Part shown: positions 39,039 through 46,972 of the stretch, piece by piece
Position numbering within the stretch: the first letter of the stretch is position 1
How the letters are laid out: each line of letters starts with the position of its first letter
NCBI RefSeq assembly: GCF_003034985.1
Contig: NZ_PZKG01000001.1
Coordinates: 62,001-126,000, forward strand
Direction of reading: 5' to 3'
Origin: Cereibacter changlensis JA139
Lineage (GTDB): Bacteria > Pseudomonadota > Alphaproteobacteria > Rhodobacterales > Rhodobacteraceae
DNA: 64,000 nucleotides
Made by a program: the position numbers and the translations under genes
The notes under the pieces: model-generated
What the model saw: the letters and a program-made list of their open reading frames with translations, nothing else
What the model was told of the DNA's origin: nothing
Database searches by the model: none

Positions 39039-39859
39039 GGGGTGCGCCACTCCGCCACCATCGCCGCCGGGTCTCCGGCGCCGGGCGGCAGCGGGCAGAG
39101 GCCCTGCAGCAGCCGCGTGTCCAGCCCGACGCGCGGGATCACGTCGGGAGTTTCCGGACCCCAGCGCCAATCGAGGCCCGCCGCCTCGAGCAGCGCCCGC
39201 ATCGACACCGGCGGGGCGGCGGCGAGGTTCAGCAGCTGCGGCAGCGGCGCGTCCTCGGCGGCCAGCGCCGCCAGCCGCGCCAGCACCGAGGCGAGGCTGC
39301 GCGGCCCGATATAGGAGCGCAGCGGCCCGCCCTCCTGCCCCGGCGCCGGGTCGAGCAGAACCGGCGCGCCGGGCCGCGCCCGACCCAGCAGCGCATCGGC
39401 CCCGACGACATTGCCGAGCCGCAGGATGGTCAGGCCCGGCTTGCCCGGCGAGGCCCAATCCTGCGCTGCCTGCTCCATCTCCAGCTTGGCGCGGCCGTAG
39501 GGGTTGGCGGGGGCGGGAGGGTCGATCTCGCGGAAGTCGTACGTGGGGTGGGCGCCGTAGACCGCGGCGGAGGAGAGGAGGAACAGGTGACGCGCCCCGG
39601 CCGCTTCGGCGGCGGCGCAGGCGGCCATCGCCAGATCGATGTTCTGCGTCACCGGGCGGCGGGCGTCGGTGACGCCGGCGAGGTTCAGCACCACGCCGCC
39701 GGGCTCCATGCCGGGAAAGGGCTCGGCCAGCATGTCCCAGCGGAAGCCGGCGTTACGGCTGTGCCAGAGCGGACGCAAGCCGCCGGGCAGGTCCCGGGGC
39801 CAGATCCGCCGCAGCTCCCGTCCGATACGCCCGTTGGCGCCGAGGACGAGCAGCTGCAT
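39035..39859 (-). CDS. NAD-dependent sugar epimerase/dehydratase family protein
   Basis: 274 residues, an extended short-chain dehydrogenase. The Rossmann motif 'VLGANGRIGREL' is at the N-terminus, 'LLSSAAVYG' carries the catalytic Ser, and 'NPYGRAKLEME' gives the YxxxK pair. The exact sugar is unknown; position directly before the sugar transferase suggests it prepares the 4-keto sugar made by a CapD-type dehydratase. The ATG at 39859 has GAGGA just upstream. It starts 2 bp after the MarR gene and overlaps the transferase gene, so the three are coupled. Confidence 0.87.
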   Translation of the reverse strand: MQLLVLGANGRIGRELRRIWPRDLPGGLRPLWHSRNAGFRWDMLAEPFPGMEPGGVVLNLAGVTDARRPVTQNIDLAMAACAAAEAAGARHLFLLSSAAVYGAHPTYDFREIDPPAPANPYGRAKLEMEQAAQDWASPGKPGLTILRLGNVVGADALLGRARPGAPVLLDPAPGQEGGPLRSYIGPRSLASVLARLAALAAEDAPLPQLLNLAAAPPVSMRALLEAAGLDWRWGPETPDVIPRVGLDTRLLQGLCPLPPGAGDPAAMVAEWRTP

Positions 39860-39861
39860 GG

Positions 39862-40302
39862 TCAATCCTCCTCGAACCTCGTGCGCATCTCGCGCAGCAC
39901 CGGCAGCACCGCGCGCACCCGCTCGGCCCCCAGAGCATTCACCACATCGGCGATCAGCGGCGCAATGGCCTGAACTGCCGCATCCCGCGCCGCACGGCCC
40001 GAGGGGCTGATCGAGACGAACTTGCGCCGCGCGTCGTCCCAGTCGGGGCGGATATGCACATGGCCGGCCCATTCCAGCTTGGCCAGCGTGTTGGTCATGG
40101 CGCCGCGCGTCACGTGGAAGGATTTCGCCAGCTGCGCCGGGGTGCGTTCCTCCGCCGCCCGGGCGAGATGGTTCAGCACGCCGAAATGCGACAGCTCCAT
40201 CCCCTTCGGCAACACCTTGGACAGCCGGTTGCGGGCGAGCTGGTCGGCCATGAACAGCTCGCCAAAGAGCGCAACCGCGATGTCCTCGGTTCTTTCGCGC
40301 AT
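39862..40302 (-). CDS. MarR-family transcriptional regulator
   Basis: 146 residues from the ATG at 40302. A winged helix-turn-helix is clear ('TPAQLAKSFHVTRGAMTNTLAKL', then wing 'DDARRKFVSISPSGRAA'), flanked by N- and C-terminal dimerisation helices. Ligand and targets are unknown. It is translated 2 bp ahead of the sugar epimerase, so control of the downstream glycan genes is possible but unproven. The Shine-Dalgarno sequence is weak. Confidence 0.9.
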   Translation of the reverse strand: MRERTEDIAVALFGELFMADQLARNRLSKVLPKGMELSHFGVLNHLARAAEERTPAQLAKSFHVTRGAMTNTLAKLEWAGHVHIRPDWDDARRKFVSISPSGRAARDAAVQAIAPLIADVVNALGAERVRAVLPVLREMRTRFEED

Positions 40303-40351
40303 CAGGGCCGCGCCCCGGCCACGGCGGATCGGTGCCGGCCCTGCTGCATGC

Positions 40352-40609
40352 TCAGCCCGCCAGCAGCGGATCGAGTTTCCCGGCGTCGTCCAGCGCATGC
40401 AGGTCATCGCTGCCGCCGACGTGTTTGTCGCCGATGAAGATCTGCGGCACGGTGCGGCCGCCGTTGGCGCGCTTGGTCATCGCGGCGCGCAGGGCGGGAT
40501 CGCGGCTCACGTCGATCTCGGTGAAGGCGACGCCCTTGGCGCCGAGCAGCCGCTTGGCCGCGTGGCAATAGCCGCAGAGCGGGGTGGTGTAGATTTCGAC
40601 GGGCTTCAT
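40352..40609 (-). CDS. grxC: Glutaredoxin 3
   Basis: 85 residues from the ATG at 40609 (GGGAG upstream), the usual glutaredoxin size. The dithiol active site is CGYC (Cys12, Cys15; more often CPYC), with the cis-proline motif 'TVPQIFI' and the glutathione-binding 'GGSDDL'. It reduces disulfides and glutathione mixed disulfides in the cytoplasm. It sits 34 bp after comF and 49 bp before the MarR gene on the same strand. Confidence 0.94.
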   Translation of the reverse strand: MKPVEIYTTPLCGYCHAAKRLLGAKGVAFTEIDVSRDPALRAAMTKRANGGRTVPQIFIGDKHVGGSDDLHALDDAGKLDPLLAG

Positions 40610-40643
40610 CAGGCTCCCTTTCAGTCGGTTCAACTATAGGGAT

Positions 40644-41366
40644 TTAGGGCTGCTTCGCAACGCGCGCCAGTATCGCGACGGACACCTCTGCGGCGCCGGC
40701 GGTCAGACAGGCCTCTGCCGCCGCCGCCAGCGTCGCGCCGGAGGTCATCACGTCGTCCACCAGCAGCACCTTCCGCCCCCGCATCCGCGCCGCGTACCTT
40801 GGGTGCGGGCGGATCGCGCCGGCCATGTTCTCGTAGCGACCCTCGCGCGAGCGGCCCTCCTGACTGCGGGTGTTGCGCGGGCGGGTCAGCAGGTCGGGGC
40901 AGTGATCGAGCCCCGCCAGCCGGGCCAGCGCGGCCGAGAGCAGCGCCGCCTGGTTGTAGCGCCGCCGCAGGAACCGTAGCCAGTGCAGCGGCACCGGCGC
41001 CACCAGCATGTCGGGCGCGAGGATCGGCGCCGCCGCCTGCCGCAGCCAGCCGGCGGCGGGGCCGGCGAGGTCCAGCCGGTCGCCGTGTTTCAGCGCCAGC
41101 ACGATGCAGCGGCCATTGTCCTTGTAGAGCAGCGCCGCGCGGCCGCGCGCCCAGGGCCGGGCCAGCGTCAGGCAATCGTCGCAATGCACGGCATGGCCCG
41201 GGTCTTCGCCCGGCAGCGGCGTGCCGCAGAGGTCGCAGACCAGCCCGGTGATGAAGGGCGTCTCGCGCCAGCAGGGGCCGCAGAGGCCGAAGTCGGTGGT
41301 GACCAGCGCTTCGCAGGTCAGGCATTGCGGCGGGTAGAGCAGATGCAGCGCCGCTTGCAATCCCAT
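40644..41366 (-). CDS. comF: ComF-family phosphoribosyltransferase-like protein
   Basis: 240 residues from the ATG at 41366, with a strong AAGGAGG 5 nt upstream. The N-terminal zinc-ribbon-like region holds four CxxC pairs (CLTC, CGPC, CDLC, CDDC). The C-terminal phosphoribosyltransferase motif is 'VLLVDDVMTSGATLAAA'. ComF is associated with DNA uptake in competent bacteria; in alphaproteobacteria its role is usually untested. First gene of a minus-strand series with grxC and marR; divergent from the NDUFAF5-like gene. Confidence 0.93.
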   Translation of the reverse strand: MGLQAALHLLYPPQCLTCEALVTTDFGLCGPCWRETPFITGLVCDLCGTPLPGEDPGHAVHCDDCLTLARPWARGRAALLYKDNGRCIVLALKHGDRLDLAGPAAGWLRQAAAPILAPDMLVAPVPLHWLRFLRRRYNQAALLSAALARLAGLDHCPDLLTRPRNTRSQEGRSREGRYENMAGAIRPHPRYAARMRGRKVLLVDDVMTSGATLAAAAEACLTAGAAEVSVAILARVAKQP

Positions 41367-41402
41367 GCCGCCCTCCTTAGGTCCGCGTGACCGGAGGCCC
41401 CC

Positions 41403-42215
41403 ATGACCCCTCATCTGACCGACCGCACCGCCCTCGACCATCACCGCCGCCGCGCCGCGCGCGACCCGGCGCTGTTCCTGCACGAGGAGGTCGTCGCCGA
41501 GACCGAGGAGAGACTGAGCGCGGTTAACAGGCGGTTTACATCGCCGGCCGTGGTGACGGCTTTTCCGCAGCCCTGGCGCGGATTGCTGCCCGAGGCGCGC
41601 TTCGTCAGCGATGACGAGACGCTGGCGCTGGAGCCGGGCTCTCACGATATGGTGATCCACGCGCTCTGCCTGCACTGGGCCAACGACCCGGTGGGGCAGC
41701 TTGTGCAGTGCCGCCGGGCGCTGAAGCCGGACGGGCTGTTCCTCGGGTTCCTGTTCGGCGGCCAGACCCTGGCCGAGCTGCGCGCGGCGCTGGCCGAGGC
41801 GGAGGCCGCCGTCACCGGCGGGCTGTCGCCGCGGGTGCTGCCGATGGGCGAGATCCGCGACCTGGGCGGGCTGCTGCAACGTGCCGGCTTCGCCCTGCCG
41901 GTGGCGGACGGGCTGAAACAGCAGGTTGCCTACCGCGATCCGCTGCATCTGATGCGCGACCTGCGGGCGATGGGCGAGACCAACGCGCTGGCCGGGCGGC
42001 TGCGGATCCCGGCGACGCGGCGGCTCTTCGCCGAGACCGCAAGGCGCTACGTCGAGGGATTCTCGCGCGCTGACGGCCGGATAGAGGCGAGCTTCGAGAT
42101 GATCTGCCTGACCGGCTGGGCCCCGGACGAGAGCCAGCCGAAACCGCTGCGCCCCGGCTCCGCCACGGTGCGGCTGGCCGAGGCCCTGGCCCCGAGACCG
42201 CCGCAGGACGGTTGA
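41403..42215 (+). CDS. NDUFAF5-like (BioC-related) protein with degenerate SAM site
   Basis: 270 residues. The C-terminal two-thirds follow human NDUFAF5 well: 'ALCLHWANDPVGQLVQCRRALKPDGLFLGFLFGGQTLAELR', here split as 'ALCLHWANDPVGQL' and 'GLFLGFLFGGQTLAELR', then 'GGLSPRV', 'MGETNALAGR', 'RPGSATVRLAE'. NDUFAF5 modifies a complex I subunit. However, where class I methyltransferases have the Gly-rich motif I, this protein reads 'AVVTAFPQPWRGLLPEA', with no GxGxG. So SAM binding is altered or lost. Upstream of hemH by 59 bp, possibly co-transcribed. Confidence 0.85.
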   Translation: MTPHLTDRTALDHHRRRAARDPALFLHEEVVAETEERLSAVNRRFTSPAVVTAFPQPWRGLLPEARFVSDDETLALEPGSHDMVIHALCLHWANDPVGQLVQCRRALKPDGLFLGFLFGGQTLAELRAALAEAEAAVTGGLSPRVLPMGEIRDLGGLLQRAGFALPVADGLKQQVAYRDPLHLMRDLRAMGETNALAGRLRIPATRRLFAETARRYVEGFSRADGRIEASFEMICLTGWAPDESQPKPLRPGSATVRLAEALAPRPPQDG

Positions 42216-42274
42216 CCCCGGCCAAGATGCCTATATGTGTCACTGGCTGAACTGATACGGAGTGGACTGCGCCG

Positions 42275-43378
42275 ATGCTGCACGCAACGCCGGGCTCTGC
42301 CCAAGCCTCGAGTCCTGCCGATCCGGCGCTGCCGGGTCAGGGCCGGCTTGCCCATGCGCCCGCCGATCACCCCCCGGTGCGCACCGCCAAGATCGGCGTG
42401 CTGCTGGCCAATCTGGGGACGCCGGACAATTACGACTACTGGTCGATGCGGCGCTACCTGAACGAGTTCCTCTCGGACAAGCGGGTGATCGACTACCCGG
42501 CGTGGAAGTGGCAGCCGCTGCTGCAGCTTCTGATCCTCAGCAAGCGGCCGTTCAGCTCGGGCGCGAACTACAAGCTGATCTGGAACCACGACAAGGGCGA
42601 GAGCCCGCTGATGACCATCACCAAGGACCAGACCGCCGCTATCGCCGAGCAGATGAAGGCGACGCTGGGCGACCGGGTCATGGTCGATTTCTGCATGCGC
42701 TACGGCAATCCCTCGACCGAGTCGAAGGTCCGCGCCATGGTCGCCGCCGGCTGCGAGAAGATCCTGTTCTTCCCTCTGTACCCGCATTACGCGGGCGCCA
42801 CCTCGGCCACGGCGAACGACGCCTTCTTCCGCGCGCTGATGAAGGAGAAGCGCCAGCCCGCCGCGCGCACCGTGCCGGAGTATTTCGACCATCCGCTCTA
42901 CATCGACGCGCTGGCGCAATCGGTGGAGCGGGCCTATGCCGCGCTGGATCACCGGCCGGACATGCTGGTGGCTTCCTATCACGGCATGCCGAAGCGCTAC
43001 CTGATGTCGGGAGACCCCTACCACTGCCAATGCGCCAAGACCTCGCGCCTGCTGCGCGAGCGACTCGGCTGGGAGAAAGGGACGATCGACACCACCTTCC
43101 AGTCTGTCTTCGGCCCGGAGGAATGGCTGAAGCCCTATACGGTGGAGCATGTCGCGGAGCTGGCGAAGGCGGGGAAGAAGCGGATCGCGGTGATGGCCCC
43201 GGCCTTCTCGGCCGATTGCATCGAGACGCTGGAGGAGATCAACGGCGAGATCCGGGAAGCCTTCGAACACGCCGGCGGCGAGAGCTTCACCTATATCCCC
43301 TGCCTGAACGACGACCCGCTGCACATCCAAGCGCTGAGCGCGGTGATCACCGACAATCTGGCGGGCTGGGGCCTTTAG
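42275..43378 (+). CDS. hemH: Ferrochelatase
   Basis: 367 residues. Inserts ferrous iron into protoporphyrin IX, the last step of haem synthesis. The N-terminal ~35 residues are a variable Ala/Pro extension; the core begins at 'KIGVLLANLGTPDNYD'. The catalytic histidine is in 'ASYHGMPKRY' and the acidic partner in 'FSADCIETLEEI'. A CxC pair ('YHCQCAKTSRLL') is visible, the usual spot of a single conserved Cys. GGAGTGG precedes the ATG at some distance. A bidirectional terminator follows. Confidence 0.96.
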   Translation: MLHATPGSAQASSPADPALPGQGRLAHAPADHPPVRTAKIGVLLANLGTPDNYDYWSMRRYLNEFLSDKRVIDYPAWKWQPLLQLLILSKRPFSSGANYKLIWNHDKGESPLMTITKDQTAAIAEQMKATLGDRVMVDFCMRYGNPSTESKVRAMVAAGCEKILFFPLYPHYAGATSATANDAFFRALMKEKRQPAARTVPEYFDHPLYIDALAQSVERAYAALDHRPDMLVASYHGMPKRYLMSGDPYHCQCAKTSRLLRERLGWEKGTIDTTFQSVFGPEEWLKPYTVEHVAELAKAGKKRIAVMAPAFSADCIETLEEINGEIREAFEHAGGESFTYIPCLNDDPLHIQALSAVITDNLAGWGL

Positions 43379-43401
43379 GCCAAGTCCTTGCAGACAAATG
43401 A

Positions 43402-43433
43402 AAAGGGCGGTGAGATCACTCTCACCGCCCTTT
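43402..43433. terminator. Bidirectional terminator between hemH and the small exported-protein gene
   Basis: A 14-bp perfect stem, AAAGGGCGGTGAGA / TCTCACCGCCCTTT, with a TCAC loop lies 23 bp after the hemH stop and 20 bp after the convergent gene's stop. A/T tails on both arms suit both directions. Confidence 0.9.
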
Positions 43434-43453
43434 CCACATCTGACCCAGACGGA

Positions 43454-43633
43454 TCAGTTAGAAGCAGCAGCAGCGACGACGAGCAGCAGCAGCAGCGGAA
43501 CGACGATGCCGCCAGCCGACGACGACGTCTGAGCTTCGACAACAGCCGGTTCCATGATCGGTTCAACCATGCCGCCAGCGAAGGCGGAGGTGGCGGCGAC
43601 CGACAGGGCAGCGGCGAGCGCGAGTTTCTTCAT
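43454..43633 (-). CDS. Tiny exported protein with one membrane segment, function unknown
   Basis: 59 residues from the ATG at 43633, with GGAGG 6 nt upstream. A signal peptide (MKKLALAAALSVAATSAFAGG) is followed by a short acidic region ('MVEPIMEPAVVEAQTSSS') and a hydrophobic end ('GGIVVPLLLLLVVAAAASN'). The mature form would be a ~38-residue inner-membrane peptide. The plan resembles the YjbE/GfcA-like protein at 33.3 kb (signal peptide, Gly pair, Val/Ala/Leu helix) but lacks the threonine tail. No function is recognised. A palindrome lies 62-76 bp upstream. Confidence 0.72.
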   Translation of the reverse strand: MKKLALAAALSVAATSAFAGGMVEPIMEPAVVEAQTSSSAGGIVVPLLLLLVVAAAASN

Positions 43634-43694
43634 TTGTAACCTCCAGATATTGCACATCACCGTAATTTGCAGAGGCGATGATGTGCTCCCAAGA

Positions 43695-43709
43695 CTGTAC
43701 CTCGTACAG
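43695..43709. promoter_or_regulatory. Palindromic operator candidate CTGTAC-CTC-GTACAG
   Basis: A perfect 6-bp inverted repeat with a 3-nt centre lies in the 147-bp gap between the tiny exported-protein gene and the L,D-transpeptidase gene. The surroundings are AT-rich for this genome (TTAATTTATTGATT nearby). Regulator unknown. Confidence 0.45.
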
Positions 43710-43780
43710 CTTTCTAAGCAGCTTAATTTATTGATTGCAATCTCGGACAAACGGAGGCGATGCGCCATGGCGACACATTG

Positions 43781-44383
43781 TCAAATAAGCAACACCTGAG
43801 TACCCACCTGCGCGAGTCCAAACAACTGCTGGATGTGCTCGTTGTAGAGACCGATGCAGCCGTTGGATGACCGCCGCCCGATCTTGCGCGTGTCATGCGT
43901 GCCGTGGATACGGTAATATGTCCAGGAAAGGTAGAGGGCATGGGTGCCTAGCGGGTTGTCGGGCGATCCGCCGGGGACGACCGCGGGCCATTCCGGATTG
44001 CGTTCCAGCATCGAGGGAGTCGGCCGCCAGGTCGGCGCGACGACTTTCTGCACAACCTCCGTCCGACCGAGCCGCGTCAAATCGTCGGATAAAGGTACGG
44101 ATGTCGGGAACAAAAGATAGGTTGCCTGATCTTCCGACCAGTAGTGCAAAGCGCGCGACGTGAGGTCGACCAGGATCGCCCCTTTGCGCGTATTGTCGAA
44201 ATAGGGCTGCCAGTCCAGCATCCGGAAGCTGGAGATGTTGTTGCGCACCGTGCCGGTGGCCGGCGTTTCCATCTCGGTGGTGCCATCCTGAGCGAAGGCG
44301 GGCAAAGCCAGCGATCCGAGCCCGGCTGCGGCGACGCCCAGCAGCGTCCGGCGATTGAGCTTGTTCGAGTGATCGGCACTCAT
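43781..44383 (-). CDS. L,D-transpeptidase (YkuD domain), Tat-exported
   Basis: 200 residues. A twin-arginine signal peptide (NRRTLLGVAAAG, cleavage near LPAFAQD) precedes a YkuD domain. The catalytic signature is 'IHGTHDTRKIG' plus 'SSNGCIGLYN', with His and Cys in place. Family members make 3-3 peptidoglycan crosslinks or attach proteins to peptidoglycan in the periplasm. Tat export is unusual for this family overall but is common among Rhodobacteraceae annotations. Divergent from the CAP lipoprotein gene, with a 165-bp shared intergenic region. Confidence 0.9.
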   Translation of the reverse strand: MSADHSNKLNRRTLLGVAAAGLGSLALPAFAQDGTTEMETPATGTVRNNISSFRMLDWQPYFDNTRKGAILVDLTSRALHYWSEDQATYLLFPTSVPLSDDLTRLGRTEVVQKVVAPTWRPTPSMLERNPEWPAVVPGGSPDNPLGTHALYLSWTYYRIHGTHDTRKIGRRSSNGCIGLYNEHIQQLFGLAQVGTQVLLI

Positions 44384-44548
44384 CCGCTAGTCTCCTTGAG
44401 AGGTGGTGTCTTTCCTGATCGTTTACGCCCTTGCCGGCACCGCCGCAAATCAATCCAGCAACACTGGACCTTCTCACGCAGAGTTGCGTTTGAACATGGC
44501 ACGGGCTTTCTGGTAAGACGGCCCGAACTAGTCACGGGTGGACAGGAC

Positions 44549-45091
44549 ATGACCAAATTCGCCGTTCTCGCAGTCTGCGGGGCCCTCGCCGTTTCCGCCT
44601 GCGCGCCGCAGGGGCCCGCTCTCGGGCCGGACGGCAAGCCCTTGCCGCAAGTCTACCGCACGACGGACGAAGCCGCGGTCGCCTACCGGCTGCTCGACTC
44701 GGTGAACTCGCTGCGCCAGGCCCGTGGCGCCGCGCCGATGGAGATGAACGCCGAGCTGCGCGCCGCCGCCGCGACCCATTCGCGCGACATGTCGGTGCAG
44801 AACCGGCCCTGGCACTTCGGCTCCGACGGCTCCTCGCCGCTGGTCCGGGTGCAGCGCGCCGGCTACCCCGGCAAGCTGATGGGCGAGCTGATCTCCGAGA
44901 CCTACCAGACCGAGCTGGAAACCCTCGCCGCCTGGATGGCCCAGCCCGACACGCGCGAGGTGGTGCTGGACCCGAAGGCGAACCAGATGGGCTTCGCCTG
45001 GTATCAGGAACCGGCGGGCAAGATCTGGTGGACGATGGTGACGGGCGCGGGCGCTTCGGCCAACGCGCCGTTCCAGATCGCCGGGCAATAA
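44549..45091 (+). CDS. CAP (SCP/PR-1-like) domain lipoprotein
   Basis: 180 residues from the ATG at 44549 (GGACAGGA upstream). A lipoprotein signal ends at 'ALAVSACAP'. The CAP domain spans about residues 45-175 with 'LLDSVNSLRQARGAAPM', 'LRAAAATHSRDMSVQNRPWHFGSDG' and a C-terminal 'QMGFAWYQEPAGKIWWTMV'. The usual CAP His/Glu landmarks are partly present ('THSRDM', 'GELISETYQ'). Bacterial CAP proteins are extracytoplasmic and poorly understood. It sits between two YkuD-type genes, hinting at an envelope role. Confidence 0.88.
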   Translation: MTKFAVLAVCGALAVSACAPQGPALGPDGKPLPQVYRTTDEAAVAYRLLDSVNSLRQARGAAPMEMNAELRAAAATHSRDMSVQNRPWHFGSDGSSPLVRVQRAGYPGKLMGELISETYQTELETLAAWMAQPDTREVVLDPKANQMGFAWYQEPAGKIWWTMVTGAGASANAPFQIAGQ

Positions 45092-45112
45092 TCTTCCCGG
45101 CAGCAGGACGAC

Positions 45113-45136
45113 GGGCGGGGATTTCCCCGCCCTTTT
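45113..45136 (+). terminator. Terminator after the CAP lipoprotein gene
   Basis: An 8-bp stem, GGGCGGGG / CCCCGCCC (plus an A-T closing pair), is followed by TTTT, 21 bp after the stop codon. Confidence 0.85.
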
Positions 45137-45140
45137 CATG

Positions 45141-45638
45141 TCAGGGCAGGATGTAGATCGGCGTGCCGACCCGGATCATCGAGTAGATCTCCTCGATCTC
45201 CTTGTTGGTCACCGCGATGCAGCCGGCCGTCCAGTCGACCTTGTTGCTGCCCGGGTACTTCCCCGCGCCGTGGATGAAGATGTCGCCGCCCGGCTTCTTG
45301 TTCGCCAGCAGGGCCATCTCGGTATCGTAGACATTGGGATAGGAGACCCCCAGCGACAGGTGATACTTGCTGTCGGGGTTGGTGCGGTCGATCCAGTAGC
45401 CGCCCTCCGGCGTCTTGCCGTCGCCCTCGAACTGCTTGTGGCCGACCGGCATGAAGCCCAGCGCCACGTCATACTGCTTCAGCACCCGGTCGTTGTGCAG
45501 AAGGTACATCTTGCGCGCCGACTTGTGCACCTGAACGCTGGTGACCGCCGGCCCGCGATAGGTCTTGAATTTCGAATCCCCGCACGCGACCAGCCCGAAG
45601 GCCAGCACCAGTGCCAGGAGGGTCCTGAGGAATATCAT
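45141..45638 (-). CDS. L,D-transpeptidase family lipoprotein (YkuD domain)
   Basis: 165 residues. The lipobox 'FGLVACGDS' gives a short lipoprotein. The YkuD domain follows directly: 'MYLLHNDRVLKQYDVALG', 'GDGKTPEGGYWIDRTNPDS', 'IFIHGAG' and the catalytic 'DWTAGCIAVTNKEIEEIY'. This compact form resembles ErfK/YafK-like proteins; some YafK homologues are amidases that release Braun lipoprotein rather than crosslinkers, so the reaction is uncertain. Convergent with the CAP gene, sharing its terminator region. Confidence 0.88.
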   Translation of the reverse strand: MIFLRTLLALVLAFGLVACGDSKFKTYRGPAVTSVQVHKSARKMYLLHNDRVLKQYDVALGFMPVGHKQFEGDGKTPEGGYWIDRTNPDSKYHLSLGVSYPNVYDTEMALLANKKPGGDIFIHGAGKYPGSNKVDWTAGCIAVTNKEIEEIYSMIRVGTPIYILP

Positions 45639-45733
45639 GTCTGCTGCCCGATCCGCTCGTTTTTTCCCAAGGAAATAGCGAAAGACGGGCCCTGTGCCTA
45701 GCGGTTGTTTCGGGCCCGCCCCTCACGTGGCCG

Positions 45734-46972
45734 TTATCGGCGGGGCGCCTTGGGCAGGCTGAAGCGCGCCGCCAGCTCCACATGCGCCGACCAGCGGAAC
45801 TGGTCGACCACCTGCACCCAGTCGAGGCGGTAGCCGCCGGCGAGCAGGATCCTGGCGTCGCGGGCGAAGGTCACCGGGTTGCAGGAGACCGCAGCGATCA
45901 GCGGCACACCGGATTTCGCCAGCGTGGTCATCTGCGCCTCGGCCCCGGCGCGCGGCGGGTCGATGACCACGGCATCGACATGACGGAACTCGTCCGGCTC
46001 CAGCGGGCGGCGGAACAGGTCGCGCGTCTCGGTGGTCACCCGCTTGATGTTGGTGGCATTGCGCCAGCCCTTGTCGAGCGCCTGCATCATCGCGGCATCG
46101 CTCTCCACCGCATGCACCTCGGCGCGGCTGGCCAGCGGCAGGGCGAAGGTGCCCGCCCCGGCGAAGAGATCGATCACCTTGCGGGCGTCGCCGATGGCTT
46201 CGCTCACCGCCTCGAGCAGCGCGGCCTCGCCCTGCGGCGTGGCCTGCAGGAAGCCGCCGGGCGGCGGGGCGACCCGCGCCTCGCCCATCTGCTGCATCGG
46301 CGCCGTGTGCAGCGCCACCACCTCGCCATCCCAGGTCAGGCGGGGGATGCCGTGTTCGGCGGTCACCCGCGCCAGCGCCAGCCGCAGGTCGCTGTCCAGC
46401 GGCTTGCCGCCCGTCACCGCCACATCCGGCCCGGCGAGGCTGCGGGTCACCGTCAGCGACAGCTCGGCCGAGCGGGAGCCGCCGGTGATCACCAGGGCCT
46501 CAAGGGCCGGGAAGGCGGCCATCAGCTCGGGGTCGAGCAGGATGCAGTTCGGGATCGCCACCAGCACGTCGGAGGCCCGGGCATGGAAGCCGATCAGCGC
46601 CCCGCCCTTGGTGCGGCGGCCGGACAGCGTCGCCCGGCGGCGCGAGCGCGGCGGCGAGACATGCATCGGGCGGAAGCTCGCCTCCAGCCCCTGCCCCTGC
46701 AGCGCCGAGCGCACGACCTCCTGCTTCCAGCCCTCGACGAAGGGATCGGAGGCATGCTGCAGCAGGCAGCCGCCACAGGTGCGGAAGTGGACGCAGGGAG
46801 GGCGGACGCGGTCGGGCGAGGGGGTGAGGATCTTCGGCGCGGCCATGCGGTCGCCGGTCACCTCGCCCTCGACCACCTCGCCGGGCAGCACCTGCGGCAC
46901 GAAGATCGTGCCGGACGGCCCCTGCGCGATGGCGTCGCCCAGATGGCCCAGTCTCTCGATGGTGACGATCAC
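45734..46972 (-). CDS. Class I SAM-dependent RNA methyltransferase, RlmD/RumA-type (uracil-C5)
   Basis: 412 residues from a GTG start that overlaps the upstream ABC gene's stop (GTGA). An N-terminal TRAM-like region leads to the 4Fe-4S cysteine cluster ('PPCVHFRTCGGCLLQHA' with a further Cys in 'PNCILLD'). Motif I is 'VIDLFAGAGTFALPLA'; 'VVIDPPRAGAEAQ' and the catalytic-Cys motif 'AAVSCNPVTFARD' follow. The family methylates uracil C5 in rRNA or tRNA. The exact site cannot be told from sequence. Last gene of the hslO-led run. Confidence 0.9.
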   Translation of the reverse strand: MIVTIERLGHLGDAIAQGPSGTIFVPQVLPGEVVEGEVTGDRMAAPKILTPSPDRVRPPCVHFRTCGGCLLQHASDPFVEGWKQEVVRSALQGQGLEASFRPMHVSPPRSRRRATLSGRRTKGGALIGFHARASDVLVAIPNCILLDPELMAAFPALEALVITGGSRSAELSLTVTRSLAGPDVAVTGGKPLDSDLRLALARVTAEHGIPRLTWDGEVVALHTAPMQQMGEARVAPPPGGFLQATPQGEAALLEAVSEAIGDARKVIDLFAGAGTFALPLASRAEVHAVESDAAMMQALDKGWRNATNIKRVTTETRDLFRRPLEPDEFRHVDAVVIDPPRAGAEAQMTTLAKSGVPLIAAVSCNPVTFARDARILLAGGYRLDWVQVVDQFRWSAHVELAARFSLPKAPRR

